A DNA stretch of 64,000 nucleotides from Rebecca billardiae RCC1528 (GCA_965240325.2 OZ251229.1:868001-932000), one strand, 5' to 3'; numbered from the stretch's first letter, positions 9,859 through 20,591 are shown. Notes: a model not told the origin generated them from the letters alone. Numbers and translations are program-made.

Positions 9859-10066
9859 GGCGTGCGGTGTCGCGCGGCCGCGCCTCGGCGCGCGTCGAGG
9901 TGCTGCGCACACCCCGACGAGCAGCAGCTCGATCGGAGCAGCCGTCCCCGCACTGGGGAGTCCGGAGGACGCGGCTGGCCGCTGGCAAGCCGGGTCCGGA
10001 CGCGCTTCGAGCCGGCTGCCATTTTTAATTACGGAATCGGCCCGTCCCCGCGTCTCGCTTGCCAGC
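9859..10066. promoter_or_regulatory. Shared divergent promoter region (inferred)
   Basis: The 208 bp between the transporter start (9858, minus) and the light-harvesting gene start (10067, plus). Both promoters must lie here or overlap the genes. Position is the only evidence; no canonical box was identified apart from an AT-rich patch, ATTTTTAATTAC, near 10020. Confidence 0.4.
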
Positions 10067-10990
10067 ATGCTCGCCACGCTCAGCCTGTGCTCGCTTGCGT
10101 ACGCCCCGGCGGCGCCGGTGGCGGCCCGCGCGGTGGCGCCGGCCCGGTGCAGCATCAGCGCAGGGATCCCCGGCATGGTGGGCGATTGCGCGCCCCTGGG
10201 CTTCTTCGACCCTCTGGTACGCGCACGGCCGCGCTCGCCGCACGGCTCTGGCGCGATAGAGCGCACGCACCGCGGCACGAGGGCGGCACACGTACTGAGG
10301 GTTGCGGCCGGGCGCCCTGTGTGCGTCCACAGGGCTTCTCGAAGGACCCGGAGAAGGCGAAGCTGTACCGCGAGGCCGAGCTCAAGCACGGCCGCACGGC
10401 CATGCTCGCCGCGTTTGGCTACCTGACGACGGCCAACGGCTTCCACCCGTACATTGACGCGATGGGCGTGGCGCCGGGCGCGACCCCGCTCGCCGATGCC
10501 GGCAGCATCCCGGGCGTCGCCTGGTTTCAGATCTTCGTGCGCGCTCGCGCGCCCGCCCGCCTGCCCCCCCCCCCCGATCACGCGCCCTGCCGGCCCCACC
10601 GAGCGCGGCCAAGCCATCAATCAGCCCGCGGCCAGCTTGCAGCACGCCTGCACCCGCCGTGGAGCCGCCTCTGGATGCGCTGGGCGCGCTCGCTCTGCTC
10701 GCTCGGCGCGCGTCCTCACCGGGCGTGGCCCGCCGTGCGTCCGGCGCACGCGCCACCTCGCGCAGGCCCTCTGCGCCGCGATCGAGGGCTTCACCACCCT
10801 CCTCTCGAAGAACCCGGGCTACAAGGCGGGCGACTACCTCGGCGCGTCGGAGTACATGGACGCGGACGACCTCGGCTGGCAGCGCTACCAGCTCGCGGAG
10901 CTGAACAACGGCCGGCTGGCGATGATGGGCATCATCGGCCTCATCTACGAGTCGGCGGCGTTCGACAAGTTCTTCGTGCTCGGCAACTAA
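10067..10990 (+). CDS. Fucoxanthin chlorophyll a/c-binding light-harvesting protein
   Basis: Three exons, 10067-10216, 10333-10536 and 10766-10990, joined by GT-AG introns (10217-10332 and 10537-10765), both in phase 0, give 192 residues, the normal FCP/LHC size. After a plastid-targeting-like leader comes helix 1 with the chlorophyll-binding signature EAELKHGRTAMLAAFGYL (residues about 61-78). Helix 2 is GVAWFQIF joined to ALCAAIEGF across intron 2. Helix 3 is YQLAELNNGRLAMMGIIGLI. The E...R pairs in helices 1 and 3 are intact. It harvests light in the thylakoid membrane and identifies the host as a chlorophyll a/c alga. Intron 2 contains a C10 run at about 10565. Confidence 0.92.
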
Positions 10991-11378
10991 GCGGCTCCGC
11001 AGCAGTACTGTAGGGTTGCGTGGCGTCACCGTCGAGCTGGCTGGGACTTGAGATTGAGTGGCACGGGGAACCGCGCGACGACCGTTGATGATTGTCAACA
11101 TTGCTGATTATCGTCAAATGACTGATGAGGGGCGCCGTTCGACTGCTGGCCAGCAGTCGACGGTCGATGAGCTCATCGGAGCCTGATTACCAGTCCGTCA
11201 GAATCTGAGGAGCGCAGGTCCACCGACCACCCGACGGGGTGCACCACCCTGGCGGCTGCGGCTGCGCCGAGTTTCAAGATGCAGGAACCGAGGCACGGCC
11301 CGTGCGCACGCCCGATGCTGGGCCCAGTGCGGGTGGCCGACGACGCGCCACTACACCACACCGCCACCCACCGGTCGT
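10991..11378. other. Intergenic, no gene seen
   Basis: About 390 bp between two plus-strand genes. It contains small palindromic stretches (CTGATGAGGGG and neighbours, 11080-11180) but no recognised element. Confidence 0.5.
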
Positions 11379-13313
11379 TTGCTTACTGTATTTATGGCGG
11401 GCGGAGTCATGGGTGGCCGCCACGCTGACGACGTCGGGCAGGCGCTCGATCGGCTGAGTCGTCGGCTGAGCGAGTCGGCGAGGCTCGGCGCGGCCGTCGA
11501 CCAGCTCATGACTCACCTGGACGCGCTGCAGCGCGCCCTGCTCGAGTGCGACGCGCAATACGATGGCCGAAGCCCGCGTGCTCCGCTCGACGCTGCGGCG
11601 ATCGAACCTCTCATCACGGCGCAGCGGCGGGTTTGGACGCACGCGGTGCGGATGCGCGAGGCCCTCGGGCGTTTGGACGTGCTCGACGCTACGCCTTACC
11701 AGCACGCCGCCCTGCGCCATCCTGCCTCCGCGGAGGGCTGGCTGGCCGCGCTGCCCTCCCCGCTCGCAGAAGCAGCACGCAACGGAAGCGAGCGCACGGG
11801 CGATGAGAAGGCGGAGGTGCGCGAGGGGCGATCGCGTGCTGTCGTGGGCGCTGGCACGACCATGCGCGCACGTGACGACGCCGAAAACGCGTGCCAGTCG
11901 ATCCTCACCGACGCGCATGGGGCCTCGCTCGGCGCGGGTCATGCCACCGGCACGCGCGGCAGCGGCGAGGGCGACACGGACGATGAGAAGCTGGAGCGCG
12001 CGAGGAGCGAGCGCGACCGCGCAGCCCGTGCGGCGCTGGCCCTCCAGCGCGCTCGCGCGGCGGACGCAGCCTCCGCCGAGCGCGCGCACGCCGAGCACCG
12101 CCGGCTGCTCCGGACGGAGCGCCGCGCCTCGGCCGCATGCGCGCGGCTGCTCGGCCTGGAGCTCGAGGCGACAGAGGCTGAGCTCGACGAGCTGCGGCGC
12201 GGGCGCGCGGCGGCGGCGCTCGAGGCGCGCGACGTGGCGCAGGCCGCGTGCCAGGCAGCCGCGAGGACGCGCGAGGGCAGGCTGAGAGCACAGCTTGAGC
12301 ACGAGCGCGAGCGCGCAGATGCCGCCGAGCTCGCACTAGCCGAGGCGAGGCGCGCGCCGGGCCGCGCAGAGGTGCTCGGCAGCGGCTGCGGCGGCGCGCT
12401 GAGCGAGCGGCTGTGCCGATCGGAGCTGCGCGCGCTGCGCGCGCGTGGGGCGTTCTCGCGCTGGGCGATCGGCGCGCTCGCACGCCGAGCGCGCGTGGCA
12501 CGCGCAGGCACGGCCTCGGCCGTGACTCCTGAGCTGAGGCCCCCGCTGGCGCGCGCGCTCGAGGCGGTCGCCCGCGGCGCGGAGGAGGTGCTGGCCGCGC
12601 AGGTGGCGGCGGCGGAGGCGGCCGACGCGCACGCGCAGGCGGCCGCTGGCGCGGTTGGCGCGCTGGAGGACGGCGTACTCGCGCGGGCGTGGCTCTGCGG
12701 GCGCGAGGGCGATGCGAGCCTTGCGCAGGCAGGCACAGAAACGGCCGCTGCTTACGGCGGTGGCATGCCGACGCTGTGGCGGCCGGCGGCGGGTGTGCAC
12801 GCACGGCCAGCTGTGCACGCGAGCGCGTGCGCGCAGGCCCTTGTCGCCCTCTGGCGGCGCGCGTGTGCCCGGCTGTGTGCGCGGCTACAGGTGAGCGAGC
12901 GGCGGGGCCCAACTGGCCCCACCAAGCGCGCGGCTGAGCAGGGAACGCATCAGCAAGCTCACGCCGCCCACGCCCGGCCTCCTTCGCCAGCTGAGCCAGA
13001 GGGTGGCGCGGGCATCGAGGCCGTTGTGGATGAGCTGAAGGCGTGCCTGGAGGCGACGCAGGCGCTGTGTGCGGCGCAGCAGGCTGCGGCAGGGGCCGCC
13101 GCCGCAGCCATCGCAGGCGAGCAGCTCCAGTCTGCTGCTCACGCGCTGGTCGGGGCTGCGGTTGCGCTCGGAGGGCCGCCGCTCGTGGAGCTGCTGCCCG
13201 ACGCGGTGGATGCGCACGGACGCGCGGGCAAGGCGGGAGGTCGAGGGTACTCCAGGGCGGCTGCGGCGCGGGAGCTCGAGCACTCGCTCGAACACGGTGG
13301 CGGCGACTGCTAA
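11379..13313 (+). CDS. Large Ala/Arg-rich coiled-coil protein
   Basis: A 644-residue uninterrupted frame. From about residue 195 to 340 it is a continuous charged coiled coil (EKLERARSERDRAARAALAL, EHRRLLRTERRASAACARLL), and a further helical stretch lies at about 380-440. A second ATG at residue 6 (11394) is an equally good start. No catalytic motif is seen. The internal codon bias (G/C third positions) and consistent helical pattern argue that it is a real gene; function unknown, and a structural or cytoskeletal role is only a guess. An intron near 12890 (CTACAGGTGAGCG) is possible. Confidence 0.6.
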   Translation: MLTVFMAGGVMGGRHADDVGQALDRLSRRLSESARLGAAVDQLMTHLDALQRALLECDAQYDGRSPRAPLDAAAIEPLITAQRRVWTHAVRMREALGRLDVLDATPYQHAALRHPASAEGWLAALPSPLAEAARNGSERTGDEKAEVREGRSRAVVGAGTTMRARDDAENACQSILTDAHGASLGAGHATGTRGSGEGDTDDEKLERARSERDRAARAALALQRARAADAASAERAHAEHRRLLRTERRASAACARLLGLELEATEAELDELRRGRAAAALEARDVAQAACQAAARTREGRLRAQLEHERERADAAELALAEARRAPGRAEVLGSGCGGALSERLCRSELRALRARGAFSRWAIGALARRARVARAGTASAVTPELRPPLARALEAVARGAEEVLAAQVAAAEAADAHAQAAAGAVGALEDGVLARAWLCGREGDASLAQAGTETAAAYGGGMPTLWRPAAGVHARPAVHASACAQALVALWRRACARLCARLQVSERRGPTGPTKRAAEQGTHQQAHAAHARPPSPAEPEGGAGIEAVVDELKACLEATQALCAAQQAAAGAAAAAIAGEQLQSAAHALVGAAVALGGPPLVELLPDAVDAHGRAGKAGGRGYSRAAAARELEHSLEHGGGDC

Positions 13314-13608
13314 TGCTGCCGCGCGCGGTCTAAACTGACTAAACTCTAGAGTCTAGTCTCTATATACGAGTTCACTTCATTCATCAATATGATTGAAATA
13401 AATATATTTTTCATTCGGCGTCGACGTCGTCAGTGTAGTAACGGTAGCCAGCAGTATATATTAGGCTAGGACTTCTTATTATTCATGCGCAGTCTCGTTC
13501 TACAACTCGACGATGATGACGCGCGCGGCAGTATTAGCAGCCGCCGCCACCGTGCATGTTCGAGCGAGTTGATGGGCGCAGCCACGCCCCGATTGACGAG
13601 GCCGTCGC

Positions 13609-14543
13609 TCAGCAATACGGACAGCATGCCTTGGCCACGCATCGTGCGCAGGTGGCCAAGCGCGGCGGCGAAGCTCGCCATTGGGACGGTCGAGCCCTCT
13701 GGCCGCCGATCAAGCACACTCGGGGTATTGCGTGCAGCGGCGCCCGTGAGGGGGTCGGCTGCAGGGGCCGCTGCCGTCGGTGCAGCGTCCCCACTAGTGG
13801 GCGGGTTCCTTGCTGGGCGCGCCTGTGCGTGCGGTGGGTGGTGTTGCGTGCAGGCGGTGCTGCCGTGGTGGCGCGGTCGGCCTCTGGGAAGTTGAGCTCG
13901 TCCCGCTGGCACTGGCTGCCACGTTCACGCACTGCCGCGTCGTGGGCTCGCGCCGCCTCAATCTCCGTCTGGAAATGGCCGACATGGACAGGCGTCTCGT
14001 CGATGAAGAGCACAGCCACCCACTTGGCCGTGCGCGCTTGCCAGCGTACACCACGATACTTGGATCTCACCTTCTGCTTGGACTGCCTTTCGGCCGCGGA
14101 TGCGCCCGTGACGTTGTGGTGCGCTCGCTTCGCAGACCGCTTCGCGGACCCACGCTTTGATATTTGTTGCCTGTTGCACAAAACGGCAACGATGGCCTTC
14201 TCGTCTGCGGTGAGCTTGTAGCCGCCGCTTGGCGGCGCAAAGTTGGGGATGCGTTTCGGGGGCGAGGGAGATTCATCGCCAAGCGGTCGTAGCCCAGAGC
14301 TGCTTCACGAGCGGTTTCATAGCTACTCGCGCAGAAGGGCGACCCCTTGATGATGACCTGGGCGCACCAGCCTTCCTTCACCTTCACGATGCCAGTGTAT
14401 GGCTTGGCCGTTGGGCCCTTGTGCTGTGTGCCAGGGGTGGCATCGGCCGCGAGAGGGCTGTCACGGCGCAAATTGATCGGCACCGTGCTCTGAGGTCGCC
14501 AGCTTCCGTCCTCGTCCTCCCCCGCGTCGCTCGTGTCGGTCAA
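13609..14543 (-). CDS. AP2/ERF-type transcription factor, two AP2 domains, frame disrupted
   Basis: The first AP2 domain starts near 14400 (YTGIVKVKEGWCAQVIIKGS ... TAREAALGYDRLAMNLP). The second spans about 14064-13910 (SKYRGVRWQARTAKWVAVLF ... IEAARAHDAAVRERG) and keeps the YRGVRW and A..HD core of the family. The two domains are in different frames. The linker reads well in the second frame from about 14280 (SPPKRIPNFAPPSGGYKLTA), placing an apparent 1-nt frameshift at the G5 run 14258-14262. Alternatively, an 80-nt GT-AG intron (14074-14153) would join the frames. After the second domain the frame again becomes ambiguous; another frame to 13466 reads protein-like. It may be a nuclear DNA-binding factor or a recent pseudogene. 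Confidence 0.6.
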
Positions 14544-14863
14544 GATCTTCCACGTCCATGGCCACGACCGCGCGGGTTGTTATCACCCGCGAGATCCGAA
14601 GCGGCCGGAGCAGGGGCCTCAGGAACCGCAGGACTCTGACGAACGGAGCCACGGACCGTTGGTCCACCACGAAGGGTGCTGAAAGTGTCCACTTCGCGCG
14701 CAGAAGGCAAGTTCCGCTCGGCATTTCCGGGCAAACCGTCGCCAGCCGCCACTTATTCGCCGCGAGTGACGGGGCGCGCGAGAGACTTCCCCCGCAAGTT
14801 CAGGTTGACGCGATCGTCATCGTCTTCAGGCTTAAGCACGCGCGGACGCACACCACTCACGAG

Positions 14864-16705
14864 ATGGCCGAGGTGGCCCCGCCGCGGGAGCTCTTCAACG
14901 CGAAGGTGCAGGTCACCGAGATCAAGCGCTCTCGCGCCGAGGTCGACGATCTCCAGTCGCGCGTCGCCGCTCTCACCACCGGCGTGGACAGCGTATCCTC
15001 CACGTGGCGCACGCAGCGCATGCGCTGGGATGTCGTGATCAACACGTCACTCGGCGGCGCCTTCCCCGCGGAGTCGCAGAAGAAGGTGGGCAAGACGGCG
15101 CAGAAGCAGATCATCGTCGAGTCCAAGAACGACAAGGCCGCAGGCCGCTTCAAGGACATTGCCGACGAGGTGAACCGGCGTGTGCGCCGCCACTCGCACA
15201 TTGGCATTGAGCCGAGCGCGGACGCGAGCGGCGTGTGCTCGCTCGACGTGGCGTCGCTCCGGCACTACTCGCAGGCGCAGCGGCAGGACGAGTCGTTCCG
15301 CTCCACACTCGCCGCCGCCCTCCAGCCGCTCCCCGCCTTCTTCAAGGCGGTCGACGCGCGGACGGACGAGCCAATGAACGCGGACAGCTGGGCGGCGAGC
15401 GCTGAGCAGAAGTATGCGCAGAGCTTCGACATGTTCACCGCGGTGGCGCGGCGGGTGAGCGGTCGGCACGTGGCGTACATCCTGCCTGTCGGCCGGCTCA
15501 ACCCCACGCACATCGTCGTCGCGCGCGAGGCCGCCGAATCGATGCTCGGCGTGCGCGTGATCACGCTCGAGCCGCTGCTGAAGCCGCGCAAGAAGCACCG
15601 CTCAGTGGTGGACGACCTGCTCGCGTCCGCGGTGGAGCTCACCTCGGCGGCGGAGGGCTCGCTCACCGTCGCTCGGCAGTCGTTCCTCACCATCGTCCTC
15701 GCCGGCGTGCCCCTGCCGCCGAGCAGCGCGTGCGGCGTGCACACCTCCGGCACGGGCAGCAGCAGCCGCGCCGTGCTCGTCCCGTGCTGCGCTGAGCAGC
15801 CGCCACAGCCGCAGCCTGCCAAGGTGACCCCAACCGCGTCGCCGCCCGGGACGCCGCCGGCGCCGGCGACGACGAGCGCGGCATCGCGCGGCGGCATGAC
15901 GCTCCCGCGCATTGACGCGGGCGCGCGCGCCACCCAGGCCGCGCGCCCCTCCTCGCCGATCCCGATGCGTCGGACCTCGGTACCCACCACCACCAAGCGC
16001 AGCAGCGCGCAGTCTGACCAGCGACGGGCCAGCCACGACAGCGCCTCGCCCGCGCGCCGCTCGTCCGTCTCACCGTCGCCCGTCAAGCTGCGACCGGGCG
16101 CGAACACGCTCAGCACGTCGGCGGCTGGGCTGCGCCCGGGCTCCAACGGCGCATCGCGCCCCGGCTCGTCGGGCAGCCAGGGCGGCGGCAGCGGCGGCAG
16201 CGGCGGCAGCGGCGGTAGCAGCAGCTCGTCGACACAGGCGGCCCCGGCTGACGTCGCGCTGCTCGTCACGCGCGCGATCGGCAGCTCGCTGGGCATGTCG
16301 TACTGCTGCTCGTTCAAATGCGCGATGGCGTCGCACAGCCACCACCTCAGCGCGCACCTGTGCCCGGTGTGCCTGCGCAAGCTGCTGTGGGCCACGCCCG
16401 TCTCCCTGGTCGCGCACTACGCGGCACAGCGGGACGTGTGCTTGGCGACGGAGCGCGCGGCATCAACGCGCGTGGCGCCGCGGCCACGTCTCGTGCCGAA
16501 TGTTGACGCGAGGACCGAGCTGCGCTGGCTCGACCAGCGTCGGGAATACTTGTTCGGCGAGTCAAACCCGTCGGAGGGTGACGCAGACGGCGGCGCAGAC
16601 GCGTCCTTCAAGAGCGCGCCGGCGGATGCGCCCATCCCAGAGAGCCTCCGGGCACCGGAGGGGCCACTCGAGCGCCTGCGCCGCGCACGCCGCAGCATTG
16701 GCTGA
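14864..16705 (+). CDS. Archaemetzincin-like protein lacking catalytic residues
   Basis: A 613-residue frame from Met 14864. Archaemetzincin (peptidase M54) landmarks appear in order: VAYILPVGRLNP (204-215), LTIVLAGVPLPPSSACG (275-291), the helix-loop position RAIGSSLGMSYC (470-481), and the Cys cluster CCSFKCAM ... HLCPVCLRKLLWA (481-510). The family zinc/catalytic motif HExxHxxGxxHC is replaced: all three His and the catalytic Glu are absent, while the Gly residues, the Cys and the downstream CPVCLRK motif remain. It is therefore probably a pseudo-protease that still binds the structural zinc. Residues about 310-460 are a Ser/Pro/Gly-rich linker with GGS repeats. The frame is open to 14558, but upstream sequence overlaps the divergent AP2 gene. 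Confidence 0.75.
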   Translation: MAEVAPPRELFNAKVQVTEIKRSRAEVDDLQSRVAALTTGVDSVSSTWRTQRMRWDVVINTSLGGAFPAESQKKVGKTAQKQIIVESKNDKAAGRFKDIADEVNRRVRRHSHIGIEPSADASGVCSLDVASLRHYSQAQRQDESFRSTLAAALQPLPAFFKAVDARTDEPMNADSWAASAEQKYAQSFDMFTAVARRVSGRHVAYILPVGRLNPTHIVVAREAAESMLGVRVITLEPLLKPRKKHRSVVDDLLASAVELTSAAEGSLTVARQSFLTIVLAGVPLPPSSACGVHTSGTGSSSRAVLVPCCAEQPPQPQPAKVTPTASPPGTPPAPATTSAASRGGMTLPRIDAGARATQAARPSSPIPMRRTSVPTTTKRSSAQSDQRRASHDSASPARRSSVSPSPVKLRPGANTLSTSAAGLRPGSNGASRPGSSGSQGGGSGGSGGSGGSSSSSTQAAPADVALLVTRAIGSSLGMSYCCSFKCAMASHSHHLSAHLCPVCLRKLLWATPVSLVAHYAAQRDVCLATERAASTRVAPRPRLVPNVDARTELRWLDQRREYLFGESNPSEGDADGGADASFKSAPADAPIPESLRAPEGPLERLRRARRSIG

Positions 16706-16847
16706 GCCTGATCCGCATGATGCTGCTCATGTAACAGCATCCTATATAGTGCTGCCGCGGGCGCACATAATCTGCTGATCGTCTTAGGATATGACTGATC
16801 TGCCTCAGACGCAGCATGCCACAATTGGCTGGTCGTCGCCTCAAGAG

Positions 16848-18916
16848 TCAAGTGCCGGTGCGCCGCCGGCCCTCCTGCTCACGCAGGAAGATGTCAAGGT
16901 TCATCTGCGCCTCGTGCGCGCTCTCGCTCTTCGGGCCGTGCGCCGCGACCATTCCACGCGCGACGCGGCGGTAGAGCGCCTCGGCACGTGCGTAATCCTG
17001 CATGCACTCGTCGAGGAAGATGGCAAAGTTGGACACGGACGTGAGCGTGTCCGGATGGTCAGCGCCGAGCTGCGCCTCGCGGCCGGCGACCGCGCGCTCG
17101 TAGAGGCTCTTGGCCTCGTCCAGCCGCTGTCGTGCCTCGAGCAGCACGGCCAGATTGCCTACCAGCAGGAGCGTGTCCGGATGCGTGGGCCCGAGCGTGC
17201 GCTCCGACGCGTCGAGCGTGCGGCGGTACAGCGCCTCTGCCTCGCCCAGCTTGCCGCGCTCCTTGAGCAGCGCGCCAAGGTTGTTCAGTGCGGTGAGCGT
17301 GTCCGGGTGGTCGGCGCCGAGCACCGCCTCGCGCGCGCCGAGCACGCGCCGCATCAGCTCCTCCGCCTCGCCGAGCGCGCCGCGCGACTTGAGCAGGAGC
17401 GCGAGGTTGTTGCTCGCGGCGAGCGTCGCCGGGTGCCGCGCGCCGTGCAGGTGTGTGAAGCCGCGCACGCAGCGGCGCAGCAGCGGCTCGGCCTCGTCCA
17501 GCCGCCCGAGCGTGCGCAGCGCCAGGCCGGCGCTGTTGGCAGACTGCAGTGTATCGGGGTGCTCCGGTCCGAGCAGGGCCTGGCGGCCCTCGAGCGCGCG
17601 GCGCAGCAGCGGCTCGGCCTCGCCCGGCTTGCCGCGCGCGCCGAGCAGCACGGCGAGGTTGTGCGCCGCGCGCAGCGAATCTGCGTGGTCCGCGCCGAGC
17701 GCGCGCGTGCGCTGCTCGAGCACATTCCGAAGCAGCGGCTCCGCGTCGGCGAGCCGCCCGCTGTCCTCGAGCAGCAGGGCGCGGTTGGTGCGCACGATGA
17801 GCGTGAGCTCGTGGCTCGCGCCCAGCGCGCGCTCCGCACCGCCGAGCGCCTGCTTGCTCAGCGGCCCCGCCTCCTCCAGCCTGCCCAGAGTCTTGAGCAG
17901 GAGCGCGACCTGATTGGTGAGCGACCAGCCAGGCCGCCACGCGCTCCTGAGAAAGCCAAGCGCAGTGTCGCACAGCCAGCCGCGGAGGGCTTGCAGCACG
18001 AGCTGGTCGAGGCGGTCCACGCCGCCGGGAGCCGACTCTGCCGCGCGCAGGATCCGCGCCTGGTCCTCCGCGCTGAACGCCGACGCGTTCGCCAGCGAGA
18101 CGGCGCTCAGGCTCGCCGCGATCGCCTCGAACTGGTCCCCGAGGACGGCGCGGAACGAATTCGCTTCGGCACCGGGCATCTGCACGCTCAGCCGGGCGTC
18201 AGCGGAGCACGTGGCGTAGATCTCGAAGAGGCACCACGAGCGCGTGAACACGACCGGCGCCGCCCACGGCGTGAGCACGAGCAGCGTGTGCCCGATGCGC
18301 TGCACCGCCTCCTGGAAAGTTCCAGTCCACCACCCAAACGGCCGCGCGGCGGTGCCCCACTGGTTGTTCATGCACAGGTCGAACCACACAAAGTCGGACG
18401 CGCGCAGGCCGGCGCGCTCGATGGCTTCCACCGTGTTCGCGAAGACGTACACCCACGCGTCTGCGCGGCGCGTGGCCGCCGCGGCCGCGCGCGTGGTGCT
18501 TCATGGAGGGGGTCTCGCGCGCGCGCGCGCGCGCGCGCGCGCGCGGGGGGGGGGGGGGGGGGGGGGGGGGAGCGCGCACGTGAGACGAACACCGTCGCCG
18601 GGCCTAAGTCGGACGGCTCGAGCAGCTCAAAGTGCGCGCATTTGCGCGCATCGGTCACGGGTTTGACCACCTCGAAACAAACGTCTTCGGTGGTGAGCGC
18701 GGTGCCCGCGGCGCGCGTGGAGGGCGGCTGCTCCCACGACCGCCACAGGCGTGGTGGACCGGCCTCTGCTTGGCGGCGGCGCGCTTCGTCGCGCAGCCGC
18801 TGTAGCACGCGCAGCCGTACGCCGCGTGATAGCTCATCGGTCGGCGCGAGCGACACCTGCTTTAGTGGAGCTTCCTCGCGCGCGTCGGCCGGCTTGGACG
18901 GCGCGCAGCCGCCCAT
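16848..18916 (-). CDS. TIR-like N-terminal domain plus kinesin-light-chain TPR repeats
   Basis: Two exons, 18916-18580 and 18460-16848, separated by a GT-AG intron (18461-18579). Splicing restores FVSHAWVYVFANT across the junction, giving 649 residues. Residues about 95-200 resemble the TIR-like domain of algal and oomycete proteins (VFVSHAW, FVWFDLCMNNQ, VLTPWAAPVVFTRSWCLFEI). Residues about 290-640 contain eight kinesin-light-chain-type TPRs of 42 residues, with the recurring GADHPDTLTALNNLG pattern. Such proteins bind partners through the TPR groove; the ligand and pathway are unknown. The intron contains a G/C homopolymer and a CG dinucleotide run. It converges with the archaemetzincin-like gene, 142 bp between ends. 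Confidence 0.82.
18514..18571. repeat. (CG)n followed by poly-G run inside an intron
   Basis: About 14 alternating CG units run directly into a run of more than 20 G on the plus strand, inside the intron of the TIR-like/TPR gene. Such tracts can form Z-DNA and G-quadruplex structures and are prone to length change or assembly error. Confidence 0.85.
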
Positions 18917-18983
18917 CGTGCGAGTCGTCGCGAATCTGTACGACACCCTTCAGCGCTTGGCTGGTCCGGTGACTGTGTCTCTT

Positions 18984-20583
18984 ATGGCGGGCCGTAGGTC
19001 CGCCCCTTGTAGTGCCCGGGAAAAAGATAAGAAAAAGAAAAGGGAAAAAGAAAATCGCCTCGCAGAGAAAAGAAAATCGTCGCCGCTTCGCTCACTACCG
19101 GGCGCCCTCGCAGCTCCCACTGGGGACGCTCGGCCGAAAACCATCTTGGCCATGGCGCGGAGCGCATGGGCGGCGCGCGCCGAATCCAACGCCGGCGCGG
19201 ACATCGCGCGAGGATTCCCGAGACGTGTTTTCGCCCGATTCGCGATTGCTGCCCTCGTCGTCTCGCGTGCAGGTCGAACGGGGGCTGAATCGACGCGTTT
19301 GGAGCGGTACGCTCGGCGCGTCGACACGATCGTGCGACCTGGGGCGATCCTCGCCCGACGTGCACGTCGAAAGCTCGCACCGGCCATAGCATCATGCGCT
19401 GCGCACGATGGCCGCCTCGCGCGATCCACCGTCGCGCGTCGGGCTCGGTGCGGAAACGCATTCATCACGAGGCGTCTCGCGGGCGGGAAGCGCCATCGCA
19501 CGCGACGCAAGCTTTGGCGCGGCCTTCTGAACACCATAACCGGAATCCACACACCGGACTGTCGCGTGCCCCGGTTGGCAAGGTCGGGCGCATGCAAATC
19601 CGTTTGCTACGATCGGTGGTTTTCCAGAGCGAGCGATCATCTTTCACGCTCGCGAGCTCGCGACCAAAGATCGCTCGGCGCCTGAGGGCCCACGTCCAGC
19701 CTGCAATCCCTGCATGGCGTCGACGGTGGCCAGTGCGACGGAGGCGCAGCGCGAAGCGGCGTACGAGGCGCACCGCACGCACCTGCCGGTTCTGCCGCCG
19801 TGGCCGGAATCGCGTTGAGTCTTCGCGAGTCGGCGACTGAGGCGACAGCGCGCTATAACCGATCCCAGGTGCGCATTCGCGACGAGCTGAAACGTCGCGC
19901 GTGCAAGATCGCCGCACCATCCTTGTCCATGGCACGGTCGCTGCGGGACGAGGCCAACGTCGTAAAGCCAGTGGCGCATGCGCTGCGCTTCCTGTGCCTG
20001 CTCGAACAGCGCGTGCCCACCCTCGATCGCGAGTGGCACACGCTCTCGCACTGCGCGCGCGCGCACCACCGAGAGCTCCTGATTATGATACCGCCGAACG
20101 TGCGAGTGCCGGACCTGTCGCGCGGAGCGGCGAGCGCCGACGAGCGCTTGGACCTGGACGCGCTGTTGCGCAGCGTGGCGGCCGTGCACGACGCCAGACG
20201 CGACTGCTTCGCCGAGCCCATCGTGCCCGGAGCGGACATTGGCATCCTCGCGACACACGATCTCAGCTGGCAGCACGAGGAGATGCTCACAATCTCCTCT
20301 GGCGGATTCGTCGGCGGCGAGGTGCTCGACTACGTCATCGCGGTCGAGATGCGGCACATGGACATGCAGCGCGTACGCACACTGTCGGTGAGCTCGCACC
20401 AGAGTCATCTGTCGCGTTATTATTCGTCAGTGAGTCAGGTAGCTCACCATCATCTGTGTGTCGCATTGTTATTCGTCATCCTGCCCGTCAAACCGCTAAA
20501 TAAAAGACGCGAACCCGCTGGGGAAATATTGCGACAGCACTGGCACGGCCCGCCGACCCCCCCGCCCGCCAGGGCAGAGTTTT
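18984..20583 (+). repeat. Inverted duplicated unit, copy A
   Basis: About 1.6 kb homologous to 27946-29519 on the opposite strand. Homology starts at ATGGCGGGCCGTAG, includes the purine-rich AAAAGATAAGAAAAAGAAAA tract and the degenerate gene below, and ends near CCCGCCAGGGCA. Copies differ by substitutions and small indels. Copy A starts only 68 bp upstream of the TIR-like/TPR gene, so it may hold that gene's promoter. No terminal inverted repeats or target duplications were found. Confidence 0.8.
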
Positions 20584-20591
20584 CTTATTAG
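19710..20591 (+). pseudogene. Duplicated unknown gene, copy A (frameshifted)
   Basis: The conserved protein begins MASTVASATEAQREAAYEAH at about 19713 and is stopped after about 34 codons. The rest continues in another frame from about 19800 for roughly 260 residues (RDELKRRACKIAAPSLSMAR, EEMLTISSGGFVGGEVLDYV). The same order of segments is found in copy B on the minus strand, so the protein was once real. Copy A is the better preserved, with one shift near 19815, and could still encode the C-terminal part. No family is recognised. Confidence 0.5.

Noticed and set aside
16791-19685. 964-codon plus-strand open frame
   Set aside because: Antisense to the TPR gene, whose 42-residue repeats and spliced FVSHAW junction show that the minus strand is coding. 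The end of the frame merely enters duplicated unit A.
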